DNA of 64,000 nucleotides from Brevibacterium oceani (lineage in GTDB: Bacteria > Actinomycetota > Actinomycetes > Actinomycetales > Brevibacteriaceae), in assembly GCF_013623835.1 (NCBI RefSeq), contig NZ_JABKDE010000005.1, positions 1-64,000 on the forward strand, in the 5' to 3' direction. Below, piece after piece: positions 17,142-25,105 of the stretch. Numbering within the stretch: position 1 is the first letter of the stretch; every line of letters starts with the position of its first letter. The notes beneath the pieces are model-generated. The model saw nothing but the letters and a program-made list of their open reading frames with translations. It was not told the origin of the DNA and did not search any database. The position numbers were made by a program, and so were the translations under genes.

Positions 17142-17714
17142 TCAGCGCAGGATTCCATTGAGCACGAACTCGGTGCGGCGGTCGTAGTCAGGACGCGATG
17201 GGCGGCCACGATGCTTGAGCACGATGGCGTTGTCGAGGACCAGTTCGTGAAAGTCCTCTGCCGTGAACGATGCACTGAGGATGCCTTCTGCGCATCCCTC
17301 AGCAACCAACTCGTCGTGAAAACGTCCACCAATATGGCAGAGGGCCATGAGCTCGCCTGATTCCGGGAACTCCTGGAGCAGCACATCATTGACTGCGGGC
17401 ACTCGATATTGGATATCTCTGAGGGCGGCGACGTACTCCTGGATCCGCACCTTGATGTTCGCGATGGACCGAGCATCGTCGATGATGCCGCGCAGCTCCG
17501 AGGTGACGACTGCGTCAATGACGGCATCGATGAGCCCAGTCCTGCCGCCGAACCTGTTGAAGATCGTCGCCCTGCTCACTCCGGCCCTCGAGGCGACCTC
17601 TTCCAGCGGCGCAGAAAAGCCCTGCTCGCGGAAGGTTTCCACGGCAGCATCCCGAATCCGATCGACATTGCGCCGAGCATCAGAACGAAGCTCAGTCGAG
17701 TCGTGTTCGATCAC
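17142..17714 (-). CDS. TetR-family regulator
   Basis: 190 aa from the GTG at 17,714, preferred because GAAGGGAT lies 7-8 nt upstream; a GTG at 17,747 would fall inside an operator. TetR HTH at residues about 15-65 (AAVETFREQGFSAPLEEVA, SRAGVSRATIFNRFGGR). It is divergent from an NmrA-type oxidoreductase gene, and two identical dyads lie between them. Confidence 0.88.
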   Translation of the reverse strand: MIEHDSTELRSDARRNVDRIRDAAVETFREQGFSAPLEEVASRAGVSRATIFNRFGGRTGLIDAVIDAVVTSELRGIIDDARSIANIKVRIQEYVAALRDIQYRVPAVNDVLLQEFPESGELMALCHIGGRFHDELVAEGCAEGILSASFTAEDFHELVLDNAIVLKHRGRPSRPDYDRRTEFVLNGILR

Positions 17715-17740
17715 AACAGTATCCCTTCGCACCAAACAAC

Positions 17741-17802
17741 TTGACACCCATCGTCAACTTCGACATTATCGTGCTCAAAAACAAGTTGACTATATGTGTC
17801 AA
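17741..17802. promoter_or_regulatory. two TetR operators, TTGAC-N7-GTCAA
   Basis: Site 1 is 17,741-17,757 and site 2 is 17,786-17,802, both exactly TTGAC-N7-GTCAA; site 2 extends to AAGTTGAC/GTCAACTT. Their centres are 45 bp apart. Both lie in the divergent spacer between the TetR gene and the NmrA-type gene, so one regulator probably controls both directions. Confidence 0.75.
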
Positions 17803-17884
17803 CTTACCATCGGTGTTCGCCCGAGCGGTCCCTCTTTCGAAGCTGGCTGTTCACTTCGGGCATCGGCCTATGAAAGGACGTCTC

Positions 17885-18754
17885 ATGATCATCGTCACCG
17901 GAGCGACGGGCAAACTCAACGGAGCCGTTGTCGATCACCTCCTCAAGCGCGTACCCGCGAGTCAGATCGGCGTCAGCGTCCGTGACCCGAACCGCGCCCA
18001 GCACCTTGCCGATCAGGGAATCAGAGTACGGCAAGGCAGCTACGACGACCCTGCGGCTCTGCTTGAGTCGTTTGAGGGCGCCGACCAGGTGCTTCTCATC
18101 TCGTCCAGCGACCTCACTGCCGACGTTGCGGCCCAGCACCGTCGCGCCGTCGACGCCGCAGTCGAGGCCGGCGCGCAGCATATTCTCTACACCAGCCAGC
18201 ACGCGGCAGCTCTCGATTCGCCCTACTCGCCGCAGACGATCCATGCGATGACAGAGGACTATCTTGCCGCCTCGGGCGTGGCCTGGACTGCTCTGCGCTA
18301 TGGCTTCTACGGCACGATCGCGGACCTGGTCGGGCCCTGGCAATCAACCGGCACGATCGTCAGACCGGTGGATGGGCCGTTCTTCTGGGTCGATCGTCGA
18401 GACGCCGGGGAAGCAGCGGCAGAGGTCCTGACTCGAGGCGCAGCCTTCAATGGCCCCGTTGATCTGACGCCCACTTCGCCGGTCACACTCTCCGATTTCG
18501 CGACGGCAGCCTCCGCACTGGCCGGTCGTCACATTGACCGCATCGTCGTTGACGATGAAGAGTGGATCGACCAGGAGATCGCCTCCGGAGTTCCTGAGCC
18601 TGCGGCACGTTTCACGCTCTCAATGTTCCAAGCAACACGCATCGGACACTTTGCTCACGCACACCCAAAGCTCACTGAGCTCCTCGGACGCGACCCACGC
18701 AGTATCGCTGTCCAAATGGGTGAGGAGATCGTCGCTGACAACAGGGCCCGCTGA
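17885..18754 (+). CDS. NmrA-type NAD(P)H-binding oxidoreductase (quinone reductase-like)
   Basis: 289 aa from the ATG at 17,885 with AAAGGA 8 nt upstream. Rossmann motif IIVTGATGKLNGAVVDHLL at the N-terminus, then VRDP and VRQGSYDDPAALLESFEGAD, the layout of atypical SDRs such as QorB and NmrA-like reductases. The catalytic Tyr of classical SDRs is absent, as usual in this group. The divergent TetR and double operator suggest induction by an electrophile or quinone, which is inference. Confidence 0.85.
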   Translation: MIIVTGATGKLNGAVVDHLLKRVPASQIGVSVRDPNRAQHLADQGIRVRQGSYDDPAALLESFEGADQVLLISSSDLTADVAAQHRRAVDAAVEAGAQHILYTSQHAAALDSPYSPQTIHAMTEDYLAASGVAWTALRYGFYGTIADLVGPWQSTGTIVRPVDGPFFWVDRRDAGEAAAEVLTRGAAFNGPVDLTPTSPVTLSDFATAASALAGRHIDRIVVDDEEWIDQEIASGVPEPAARFTLSMFQATRIGHFAHAHPKLTELLGRDPRSIAVQMGEEIVADNRAR

Positions 18755-18908
18755 TCTGCTCACCGCACCTGCGACGGACGAAGGAGTATGAGCCTCGTCG
18801 AACGAGGTAAGCTTCACTGGCTAGTTACGATTGAAATGCCAACTGTCAGTTTTCGTCATCGAACTGCTGGCGAGGTTGACTACCACTACATTAATTCGAA
18901 AGAAGACA

Positions 18909-19535
18909 ATGGAACCACAGCAGTTACTGGCCTGGGTCCTCGTGGCAGTCATCGGCGCGGCCACACCCGGGGTTGACCTCATGATCGTACTCCGGTCAAC
19001 GCTCTTCCACGGAAGAGGTTCAGGATTCGCCGCCGTTATTGGTGTCGAGGTCGGGCACGCCATTTGGGCAGTTGCCAGCCTCGTCGGTCTGACTGCGTTG
19101 CTTGCTGCCTCAGCGATCGCATACGACGTGGTGAGGATCGCCGGAGCATGTTATCTCGTGTGGTTGGGTTGTATGGCGATCTGGAAGTCTCTCCCGCGCA
19201 ACCGGATGAAGGAAGCTGAGACCTCGGCACCGATTCCACAGAACCCTATCGACGCTGCTCGCAACGGGCTGATCAGCAACATGCTCAACCCCAAAGTCGG
19301 AGTCTTCTACATCAGCATTCTCCCCCAATTCCTCCCCACAGAATCGCCTACGGCCTGGGGAGTGCTCCTGGTGTCTATCGCCCTTGCCATCGGCATCGTG
19401 TGGCACTCGGTCATCGTTCTCGCCGCCACTCGCGCTCGAGGCGTGCTCACACGCGAACGCGTCAAGATTTGGCTCGATCGTACGAGTGCAGCTGTGATGA
19501 TCGCTCTTGGAGCGCGCTTGGCAACCGAACACTGA
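18909..19535 (+). CDS. LysE/RhtB-family exporter
   Basis: 208 aa from the ATG at 18,909; family proteins are about 205 aa with six membrane segments. N-terminal AWVLVAVIGAATPGVDLMIV carries the conserved (T/G)PG(P/V) motif, and the middle has NGLISNMLNPKVGVFYISIL with the invariant N.(L)NPK. This branch (RhtB-like) exports neutral amino acids or homoserine lactones. The start has only weak GAAAGAAG upstream. No regulator is adjacent. Confidence 0.88.
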   Translation: MEPQQLLAWVLVAVIGAATPGVDLMIVLRSTLFHGRGSGFAAVIGVEVGHAIWAVASLVGLTALLAASAIAYDVVRIAGACYLVWLGCMAIWKSLPRNRMKEAETSAPIPQNPIDAARNGLISNMLNPKVGVFYISILPQFLPTESPTAWGVLLVSIALAIGIVWHSVIVLAATRARGVLTRERVKIWLDRTSAAVMIALGARLATEH

Positions 19536-19702
19536 CAGAGCGCGCGCCCGGCGATCAGGGTACGCGGATCGAGAGTTTGAAATCGCTCAAATAGGGAGCT
19601 GACCTTGCACGAACGTGCGGAGAGCGTGGGTTTGGCGTCGGAGTTAGCTTCAGAACTCGCAGGCCAAGTCGTACGTTGCGGGACATCGCCACTCTGTGGT
19701 GC

Positions 19703-20431
19703 TTAAGCTTCCGTGTCTGAGCCAGGACGTGTCGCGAGCAATGACGGTACCCGGCTCAGACCGGCGAGCCAGATGGATATGTCTGGGTCGATCCACGCGC
19801 TGACTAACAGCATGCGGTCGTGGAGGTTGACCAGAGGGAAACGATGGATCGGCTCGTGGTGGGCGATCCGGTTGCGCAGTGTGAGCAGAGCTTCGACATG
19901 TCCGTAGACGACCTCACGTTTCTGGGGCTTCATCCCCGGGAACGCCCTGCGCAAGTGAGACGTCCACAAGGTGTTTTGGTATCGCTTGGACAGTAGGAAC
20001 CGCCAGAAGCCCAGGGACAATTCGGCGACGACTCGCCCCTCGGTAGTCGGCTTCCCACGCTGGACGAGGATCCTGCGGGCTTCCTCGATCTGCTCGATCC
20101 TCCGATCGTCAAACACTGCCGTCGGGTCGTCGAGCCAGGTGCCCGTCCTCTTGCCGTGCCATTGACGGAGTTCCTCGCACAGGGCATTGCGCAGTGTTAC
20201 CTCGAAGACGCCGAGCACCTCGTGGAATGCGCCGCTGGCCCGGAGGTTCCAGATGTACAGTTCCTCTGCGAGTGCGTAGTCGTCATCGACTTCGGCGAGG
20301 TAGGGTCCCAGGCGTGCCTGAGTGACGTAGCGTTCAACTGAGGCGCGGTGAGTCGGGTCGGTCACTGAGTCCTCCACCTGCATGTCGTCGCCGGCGGCGG
20401 TGTTGCGCCGACTCTTCTCATCTGACATCAT
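19703..20431 (-). CDS. Abi-family protein with HEPN motif (phage abortive infection)
   Basis: 242 aa starting MMSDEKSRR. Residues about 30-230 match the Abi_2 (AbiD/AbiF) family: YVTQARLGPYLAEVDDDYAL, NLRASGAFHEVLGVFEVTL, GFWRFLLSKRY and finally LTLRNRIAHHEPIHRF. The R(N)xxxxH-type RNRIAHHE segment is the HEPN ribonuclease signature. Family knowledge: such proteins cut RNA on phage infection and stop growth. It is the second gene of a minus-strand pair, 73 bp after the Abi_C gene, suggesting that the two act together. Confidence 0.82.
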   Translation of the reverse strand: MMSDEKSRRNTAAGDDMQVEDSVTDPTHRASVERYVTQARLGPYLAEVDDDYALAEELYIWNLRASGAFHEVLGVFEVTLRNALCEELRQWHGKRTGTWLDDPTAVFDDRRIEQIEEARRILVQRGKPTTEGRVVAELSLGFWRFLLSKRYQNTLWTSHLRRAFPGMKPQKREVVYGHVEALLTLRNRIAHHEPIHRFPLVNLHDRMLLVSAWIDPDISIWLAGLSRVPSLLATRPGSDTEA

Positions 20432-20504
20432 TGTCTATGAACACCCCGGATGACCCCTCGCTTCTCGTACCGATGTCGCCGGGGTTTTACTTTGCCCAGT
20501 TCAG

Positions 20505-21350
20505 TCAGTTCTCCGAGCGCCGCCAGGGCGCATCAGGGTCGGCGAGTGTCTCGAGCATGAGTTGGCACCAAACCTGGGCCGCTCCGACGACGAGTCGGGC
20601 GTGGCGGGGACGTACCCATCTCGGCACCTCCTCGGTTCCGTGGTCGATGCCGACGCTGTTCCTAATCTCGGTCACGCTCTGGGTGAGGGTGATTAGCGAC
20701 TGCAGGGCCTGGCGCAGTGCGCGGTCTTCGGCGCTGACCGATTTGGGAGCGAGGCCGAGCGATTCCTGGGCGGCGTTGACCAGTGCGGGGACCTTCGCCG
20801 CCCGAGTGTAGCTCTGTCCGCGGGCGGTGAGCACGCATTTGGCAGTTGATTCGATTAGCGCCTTGGCGGTGCTCACGGCGAGCCGCGGATCCGTGTCGAC
20901 GCTGTCGCCGAGCCTGCGCAAGTGATCGTGGATGGTCTGCGGGTCTGGGAGGGCGTTGAGCGCGTGATCGGTCAGCTGGGCCCCGGTGTTTCCAATGCGT
21001 ACGGTGCCGGTGGCATCGTCAATGTCGAAGCCGTCCTCGCGCAGGATTCGGACCCACTTGTCCCGCAGCCCGTCGTTGCTGCCCCAGCCGGTCGAGTTGT
21101 CTTGGATGATCTTCTGCAGCGTGTCGCTGAAGACTTCGGTCAACCGCTGGGTGTCGGCGGAGTCGTCGAAGTTCAGGTTCGCGAGGTAGCGGCGCATCCG
21201 CTCGCGCCGCACGCTCTCGTCGTTCTCCCGCGGCTGCGGCGGGCCGAGGGTGATTCCGCGGTCGTCGAATAAGGCGTCGATTTCTCGCACGGGTGTCCCG
21301 GTCAGTTGATCGGCGAGCAGCCGCATCACCCTCGGAGTGAAGAGTCTCAT
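20505..21350 (-). CDS. abortive-infection protein with Abi_C-type domain
   Basis: 281 aa. The C-terminal half (STAKALIESTAKCVLTARG, VNAAQESLGLAPKS, LTQSVTEIRNSVGIDHGTE) matches the abortive infection C-terminal domain, in which an (I/L)E(S/A)..K helix and an (L)RN..G..HG motif are conserved; the latter again resembles a HEPN active site (RNSVGIDHG). The N-terminal half (RVMRLLADQLTGTPVREID, ...YLANLNFDD) is the helical part usually seen with it. The frame is open for about 38 codons upstream of ATG 21,350 without any start codon, so the N-terminus is slightly uncertain. First gene of the Abi pair. Confidence 0.75.
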   Translation of the reverse strand: MRLFTPRVMRLLADQLTGTPVREIDALFDDRGITLGPPQPRENDESVRRERMRRYLANLNFDDSADTQRLTEVFSDTLQKIIQDNSTGWGSNDGLRDKWVRILREDGFDIDDATGTVRIGNTGAQLTDHALNALPDPQTIHDHLRRLGDSVDTDPRLAVSTAKALIESTAKCVLTARGQSYTRAAKVPALVNAAQESLGLAPKSVSAEDRALRQALQSLITLTQSVTEIRNSVGIDHGTEEVPRWVRPRHARLVVGAAQVWCQLMLETLADPDAPWRRSEN

Positions 21351-21923
21351 GCCGAGCCACTCGGTCTCGTCGGGAAGCGCGGAGTAAGCCCGGTCCTGGT
21401 GGACGGTGCCGCCATCGACGTAGAACCAGCTCTGTGCGACACTCTTCGCCGTGATGTTGTGCTGTCAGCGCCGGAGCATCCGCCCTCCGTGGGTGGTTGT
21501 GGGTTCTCAATCACCCACTGTGCACCACTAAAAAGGTGACTGTGGGAAGCATGCGACGTTAAGGCGGTAGACATTCTCCCACCGTAGCTAATCCTGGCTT
21601 CGTCTCCCACCAGTGCGCCCTTTTCGGGTGTCCTGTCTGTGCCCGTGAGCGTCGCGCACAGCATCTGCCCTTCTGCTCCGGCCCTCGTGGTCGCTTGTCG
21701 CCGCGAACTCGTGAAAATGCGGGCAGGGCTTGCGGGAAGACTGCCCCTATTGGGATGGTTGCGCCGCCTTGTCTGCGCCTATTTCCGCGAGGGAGTCGGA
21801 GGGTTTTGACAAGTTAGTGAGACAGATGGCGTCTCACGGTTCTGTCACACCGAAGGTCAGCGAGGTGCGCCGCTGACAAGTTCGGCGAGATCCTACACTC
21901 CGATCACCCGGAAATCCGGGATT
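21351..21923. other. 573-bp stretch with the Abi promoter region and repeat copy B
   Basis: No convincing gene. The left part (to about 21,540) must carry the Abi promoter and holds a GGGTG...CACCC dyad near 21,494-21,520. The right part contains copy B of the 90-bp repeat. Confidence 0.4.
21808..21897 (+). repeat. 90-bp repeat, copy B
   Basis: Same orientation as copy A at 12,411. The first part forms a hairpin (GTGAGAC, 7-nt loop, GTCTCAC at 21,817-21,837, with flanking GACA...TGTC). GACAAGT recurs inside both copies near base 68, as in elements with repeated transposase-binding boxes. Confidence 0.6.
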
Positions 21924-22400
21924 TCAGAGTGCGCAGCGAGCCGCCAGCGGACTCATCCGACTGTCAGCCGAACGGGTGCCGACGGCACCACCCACGGAGG
22001 CGCTGTTCCAAGTCATCAGGCAGCTTTCCAGCTGCGGTGGGCCCGGTCCGAGGATCCACACGTCGACGTTGACACGGACGGCTTGTCCGTCCTCGACCGC
22101 CCCCAGCTCCTTCGACTGGCTCGATTCGAGCGCCTCGTCCCCGCCGGTCGACTTAGCGTCGCCGTAGCTGGAGCAGAAACTGAAGTCACCTCCGACCCGA
22201 ACAGGGTTCTCCAGCCAGAGATCGAGGGCCAGCTCGCTGACGTCCGGACTCTCCGGACGCTCGAACCCGACGCCATAAAGGATGATTCCGAAGAGCGACT
22301 GGTTCGTGTACAGGCGCAGGCGATCGGGCACACAACGAACGAGCGCGATCTCGGGATCCTCCTCGACGGACTCAAGCGGTGATACTGGCCCAACGAGCAA
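21924..22400 (-). CDS. hypothetical protein
   Basis: 158 aa from a TTG; the start is uncertain. The middle (LRLYTNQSLFGIILYGVGFE, ALDLWLENPVRVGG) and VNVDVWILGPGPPQLESC look like real protein, and a perfect 15-bp palindrome GAAATCC-G-GGATTTC (21,911-21,925) sits at its stop codon like a small terminator. No domain recognised. Confidence 0.4.
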   Translation of the reverse strand: MLVGPVSPLESVEEDPEIALVRCVPDRLRLYTNQSLFGIILYGVGFERPESPDVSELALDLWLENPVRVGGDFSFCSSYGDAKSTGGDEALESSQSKELGAVEDGQAVRVNVDVWILGPGPPQLESCLMTWNSASVGGAVGTRSADSRMSPLAARCAL

Positions 22401-22537
22401 ATGCCCATCTCATATCGTCGGCCTCGCCCTGCTGCTCACCTTCCCCGCACTGCGGATCGGCGGCCCGTGCGAGAGGCCTTCCTTGCCGACAGCATCTTTT
22501 CCCGAATCTTGAGCAGATTCCCGGAAGATTCTCGAAA

Positions 22538-22556
22538 TTAGGTTAGGCTCATCTGG
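22538..22556 (+). promoter_or_regulatory. iron box (IdeR/DtxR type) before the siderophore-binding gene
   Basis: TTAGGTTAGGCTCATCTGG matches the DtxR/IdeR consensus TTAGGTTAGSCTAACCTAA at 15 of 19 positions, with the left half-site perfect. It lies 74 bp before the start of the binding-protein gene, so iron-dependent repression is very likely. Confidence 0.8.
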
Positions 22557-22629
22557 GCGCCGTCGCGTCGAGGCCCGTCCTCACCGGCGAGTGCCATTGC
22601 ACTGGATCCCCATACACCGAAAGCGAATC

Positions 22630-23661
22630 ATGGAACCTTTCACCAAGAAGCGAAGTCGCGGTCTTGCAGCCGCCTCGATCGTTCTCGTCGCCTCTCTCGG
22701 CCTCTCCGCCTGCGGCGGATCTGAGTCCGACACCGAGAACACCGCCGACGCATCCGGCGAGTGGCCGCTGACCATTACGGACGACGCCGGCCATGAGGTC
22801 ACCATCGACAAGCAGCCGGAGACGATCGTCTCCACCGCTGTCACCCTCACCGGCAGCCTGCTCGCGATCGATGCGCCGGTCGCGGCCTCCGGCGCGACCA
22901 TGCCCAACTCGACCGTGGCCGATGACCAGGGGTTCTTCACTCAGTGGAGCGACGTCGCCAAGGAGAGGGACGTCAAATCCCTCTACCAGGGCGACCCCGA
23001 CGTCGAAGCCGTGCTCGCAGAAGAACCCGACCTCATCTTCGTATCGAAGACCGGTCAGGACTCGGCGAACGCGATCTACGACCAGCTCAGCGACATAGCC
23101 CCGACCGTCGTCATCGACTACGGCGACAAGGACTGGCAGGAGGTCGCCACCAAGCTCGGCGAGATCACCGGCCACGAGGACGAGGCGAAGAAGGTCAACG
23201 ACGGATTCGACTCCCGCGCCGAGCAGGTCAAGTCCAGCATCGACGCTCCTGCACAGCCTGTCACGGGGATGGTCTTCAACGAGACGGCTAAGGGAGGCGG
23301 CTCCGGGGCCAGCGCGAACGTCTGGACGCCGGATTCCGCACAGGGCAAGCTGCTCGAAGAGGTCGGATTCGAACTCGCCGAGGTGCCCGAGGGCACGACC
23401 AGCCAGAGCGAGATGGGCAAGCGCTCGGATATCTACGAAGTCACCGGCGAGAACCTGTCGAAGGCCGTCACCGGCGAATCCGTGTTCCTGTTCAACGCAA
23501 ACGAGAAGACCGAAGCGGCCTACAAGAAGAATTCTCTTGTCGAGAGCACTCCAGCCGTGAAGAACGATGCGGTGTACTCGATGGGACTCGATTCTTTCCG
23601 CCTCGACTATTACTCCGCTACGAATGTCCTCGACCGCATCGAGGACGAGTTCGGCAAGTAG
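22630..23661 (+). CDS. iron-siderophore ABC transporter substrate-binding lipoprotein
   Basis: 343 aa from the ATG at 22,630. Residues 1-28 are a lipoprotein signal peptide (KKR, hydrophobic stretch, lipobox LSAC with Cys28). The mature part is a FepB/FecB-type periplasmic-binding fold: VTIDKQPETIVSTAVTLTGS, PDVEAVLAEEPDLIFVSKTG, VVIDYGDKDWQEVATKLGEI. It would be anchored outside the cell membrane and hand ferric siderophore to a permease. No permease or ATPase gene is next to it, so the partners must be elsewhere. An iron box precedes it and a strong hairpin follows. Confidence 0.9.
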   Translation: MEPFTKKRSRGLAAASIVLVASLGLSACGGSESDTENTADASGEWPLTITDDAGHEVTIDKQPETIVSTAVTLTGSLLAIDAPVAASGATMPNSTVADDQGFFTQWSDVAKERDVKSLYQGDPDVEAVLAEEPDLIFVSKTGQDSANAIYDQLSDIAPTVVIDYGDKDWQEVATKLGEITGHEDEAKKVNDGFDSRAEQVKSSIDAPAQPVTGMVFNETAKGGGSGASANVWTPDSAQGKLLEEVGFELAEVPEGTTSQSEMGKRSDIYEVTGENLSKAVTGESVFLFNANEKTEAAYKKNSLVESTPAVKNDAVYSMGLDSFRLDYYSATNVLDRIEDEFGK

Positions 23662-23673
23662 GAGCCGAGCAGA

Positions 23674-23722
23674 CGCACGGCCGGTGACGAAGAGACTTCA
23701 GATCTTCGTCACCGGCCGTGCG
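23674..23722. terminator. bidirectional terminator hairpin, 20-bp perfect stem
   Basis: Bases 23,674-23,693 are the exact complement of 23,703-23,722 with a 9-nt loop (start CGCACGGCCGGTGACGAAGA). It lies between the convergent binding-protein gene and lldD, 13 and 22 bp from their stops, and would serve both. No long T-run. Confidence 0.8.
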
Positions 23723-23744
23723 TTCTGCGTGAGCAAAGACGCGA

Positions 23745-25013
23745 TCAGCTCCTGGCGGGTCGGGAGCCGATGACCTCAGCCCGCTCGTCTCGGTTGAACT
23801 GCCGCAGCTGGGTCACATGAGCCGGGCTGAGTTCTGAGACATCCGCCACCTGCAGCAGTCGCATGGTGCGCTCGACCTGCTCGCCGAGGATCTCGATCGC
23901 CCGATCCACACCTTCCCGACCGCCGGCCATGAGACCGAAGAGGTAGGCGCGGCCGATGAGCGTGAAGTCGGCGCCGAGAGCCAGCGAAGCGACGATATCG
24001 GCGCCGTTGCGGATGCCGGTGTCGATGATGATCTCTACGTCCTTGCCGATCTCACGAGCCACCTCGGGGAGGAGTTCGAAAGGCACCGGTGCACGGTCGA
24101 GCTGGCGTCCGCCATGATTGGACAGGACGATCGAATCGACGCCGAGGTCGGCGAGCTTCTTCGCATCTTCGAGCGTCTGCACGCCTTTGACCGAGAACTT
24201 GCCGGGCCACATGGCGCGGATCTCAGCGAGGTCGTCGAAGTCGATCGAGGGATCCATCGCCGAATCGAGGAGTTCGCCGACGGTGCCGCCTGTCTCGGAC
24301 AGGGAGGCGAATTCGAGCTTCGGGGTGGTCAGGAAGTCCCACCACCACCAGGGTCGCGGGATCGCGTTGATGATCGTCTGCGGCGTCAGCTGCGGCGGAA
24401 TGGAGAAGCCGTTGCGGGTGTCGCGCAGGCGGGCACCGGCCACGGGGGCGTCGACGGTGAAGAACAGGGTGTCGAACCCGGCGTTCTTCGCCCGCTCGAC
24501 CAGCCCATAGGAGGTGTCGCGCTGCTTCATGACGTAGAGCTGGAACCAGTTCCGTCCATGCGGGTTGGCCTTCTTCACGTCTTCGATCGAGGTCGTGCCC
24601 AGTGTCGAGAGTGTGAACGGGATGCCTGCGGCACCGGCGGCACCGGCACCGGCCGTCTCGCCCTCGGTCTGCATGAGTCGAGTGAAGCCGGTCGGCGCGA
24701 TGCCGAAGGGCATCGCCGAGCTGCCGCCCATGATCTGGGTGGAGGTGTCGACGTTCGTGACGTCCTTGAGGATCGAGGGGTGGAACTCGATATCGCGGAA
24801 GGACTGCACCGACCGCTCCATCGAGATCTCGCCCTCGGCGGCACCGTCGGTGTAGTCGAAGGCCGCGGCCGGGGTCCGCCGTTTGGCGATCCTGCGCAGG
24901 TCGTCGATCGTCAGCGCGTTCTCCAGGCGGCGCTTCTTCGGGTCGAGCTCGAACTTCTTGAACTTCATAAGGTCGAAGATCTCGGCGGGCTGCGGGATCT
25001 GTCTCTTGACCAT
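23745..25013 (-). CDS. lldD: FMN-dependent L-lactate dehydrogenase
   Basis: 422 aa, start preceded by AAGGAG. Alpha-hydroxy-acid dehydrogenase fold: [14 protein letters not shown] near the N-terminus, [36 protein letters not shown], and the active-site [13 protein letters not shown] with the catalytic His, then [19 protein letters not shown] for phosphate binding. It oxidises L-lactate to pyruvate and passes electrons to the respiratory chain. It follows the lactate permease gene by 92 bp on the same strand, forming the lactate-use operon. Confidence 0.93.
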   Translation of the reverse strand: MVKRQIPQPAEIFDLMKFKKFELDPKKRRLENALTIDDLRRIAKRRTPAAAFDYTDGAAEGEISMERSVQSFRDIEFHPSILKDVTNVDTSTQIMGGSSAMPFGIAPTGFTRLMQTEGETAGAGAAGAAGIPFTLSTLGTTSIEDVKKANPHGRNWFQLYVMKQRDTSYGLVERAKNAGFDTLFFTVDAPVAGARLRDTRNGFSIPPQLTPQTIINAIPRPWWWWDFLTTPKLEFASLSETGGTVGELLDSAMDPSIDFDDLAEIRAMWPGKFSVKGVQTLEDAKKLADLGVDSIVLSNHGGRQLDRAPVPFELLPEVAREIGKDVEIIIDTGIRNGADIVASLALGADFTLIGRAYLFGLMAGGREGVDRAIEILGEQVERTMRLLQVADVSELSPAHVTQLRQFNRDERAEVIGSRPARS

Positions 25014-25105
25014 GTGTATTGCTCCTTACTTCTGCGTTGGAATGGGTACTGGCAGGTGGGGGTGGGTGCGGCGCGCGTCCGGCACCCGGGGAAGTCAGGT
25101 GCGAA

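Noticed and set aside
16545-17360. Overlapping plus-strand frame across the XRE/MmyB gene
   Set aside because: Ser/Arg-rich out-of-frame product of a certain gene.
12411-21897. Transposon or integrative element with its own recombinase between the two 90-bp repeats
   Set aside because: No integrase, recombinase or transposase gene lies between them and the repeats are direct and only 70% identical, so a currently mobile unit is not supported.
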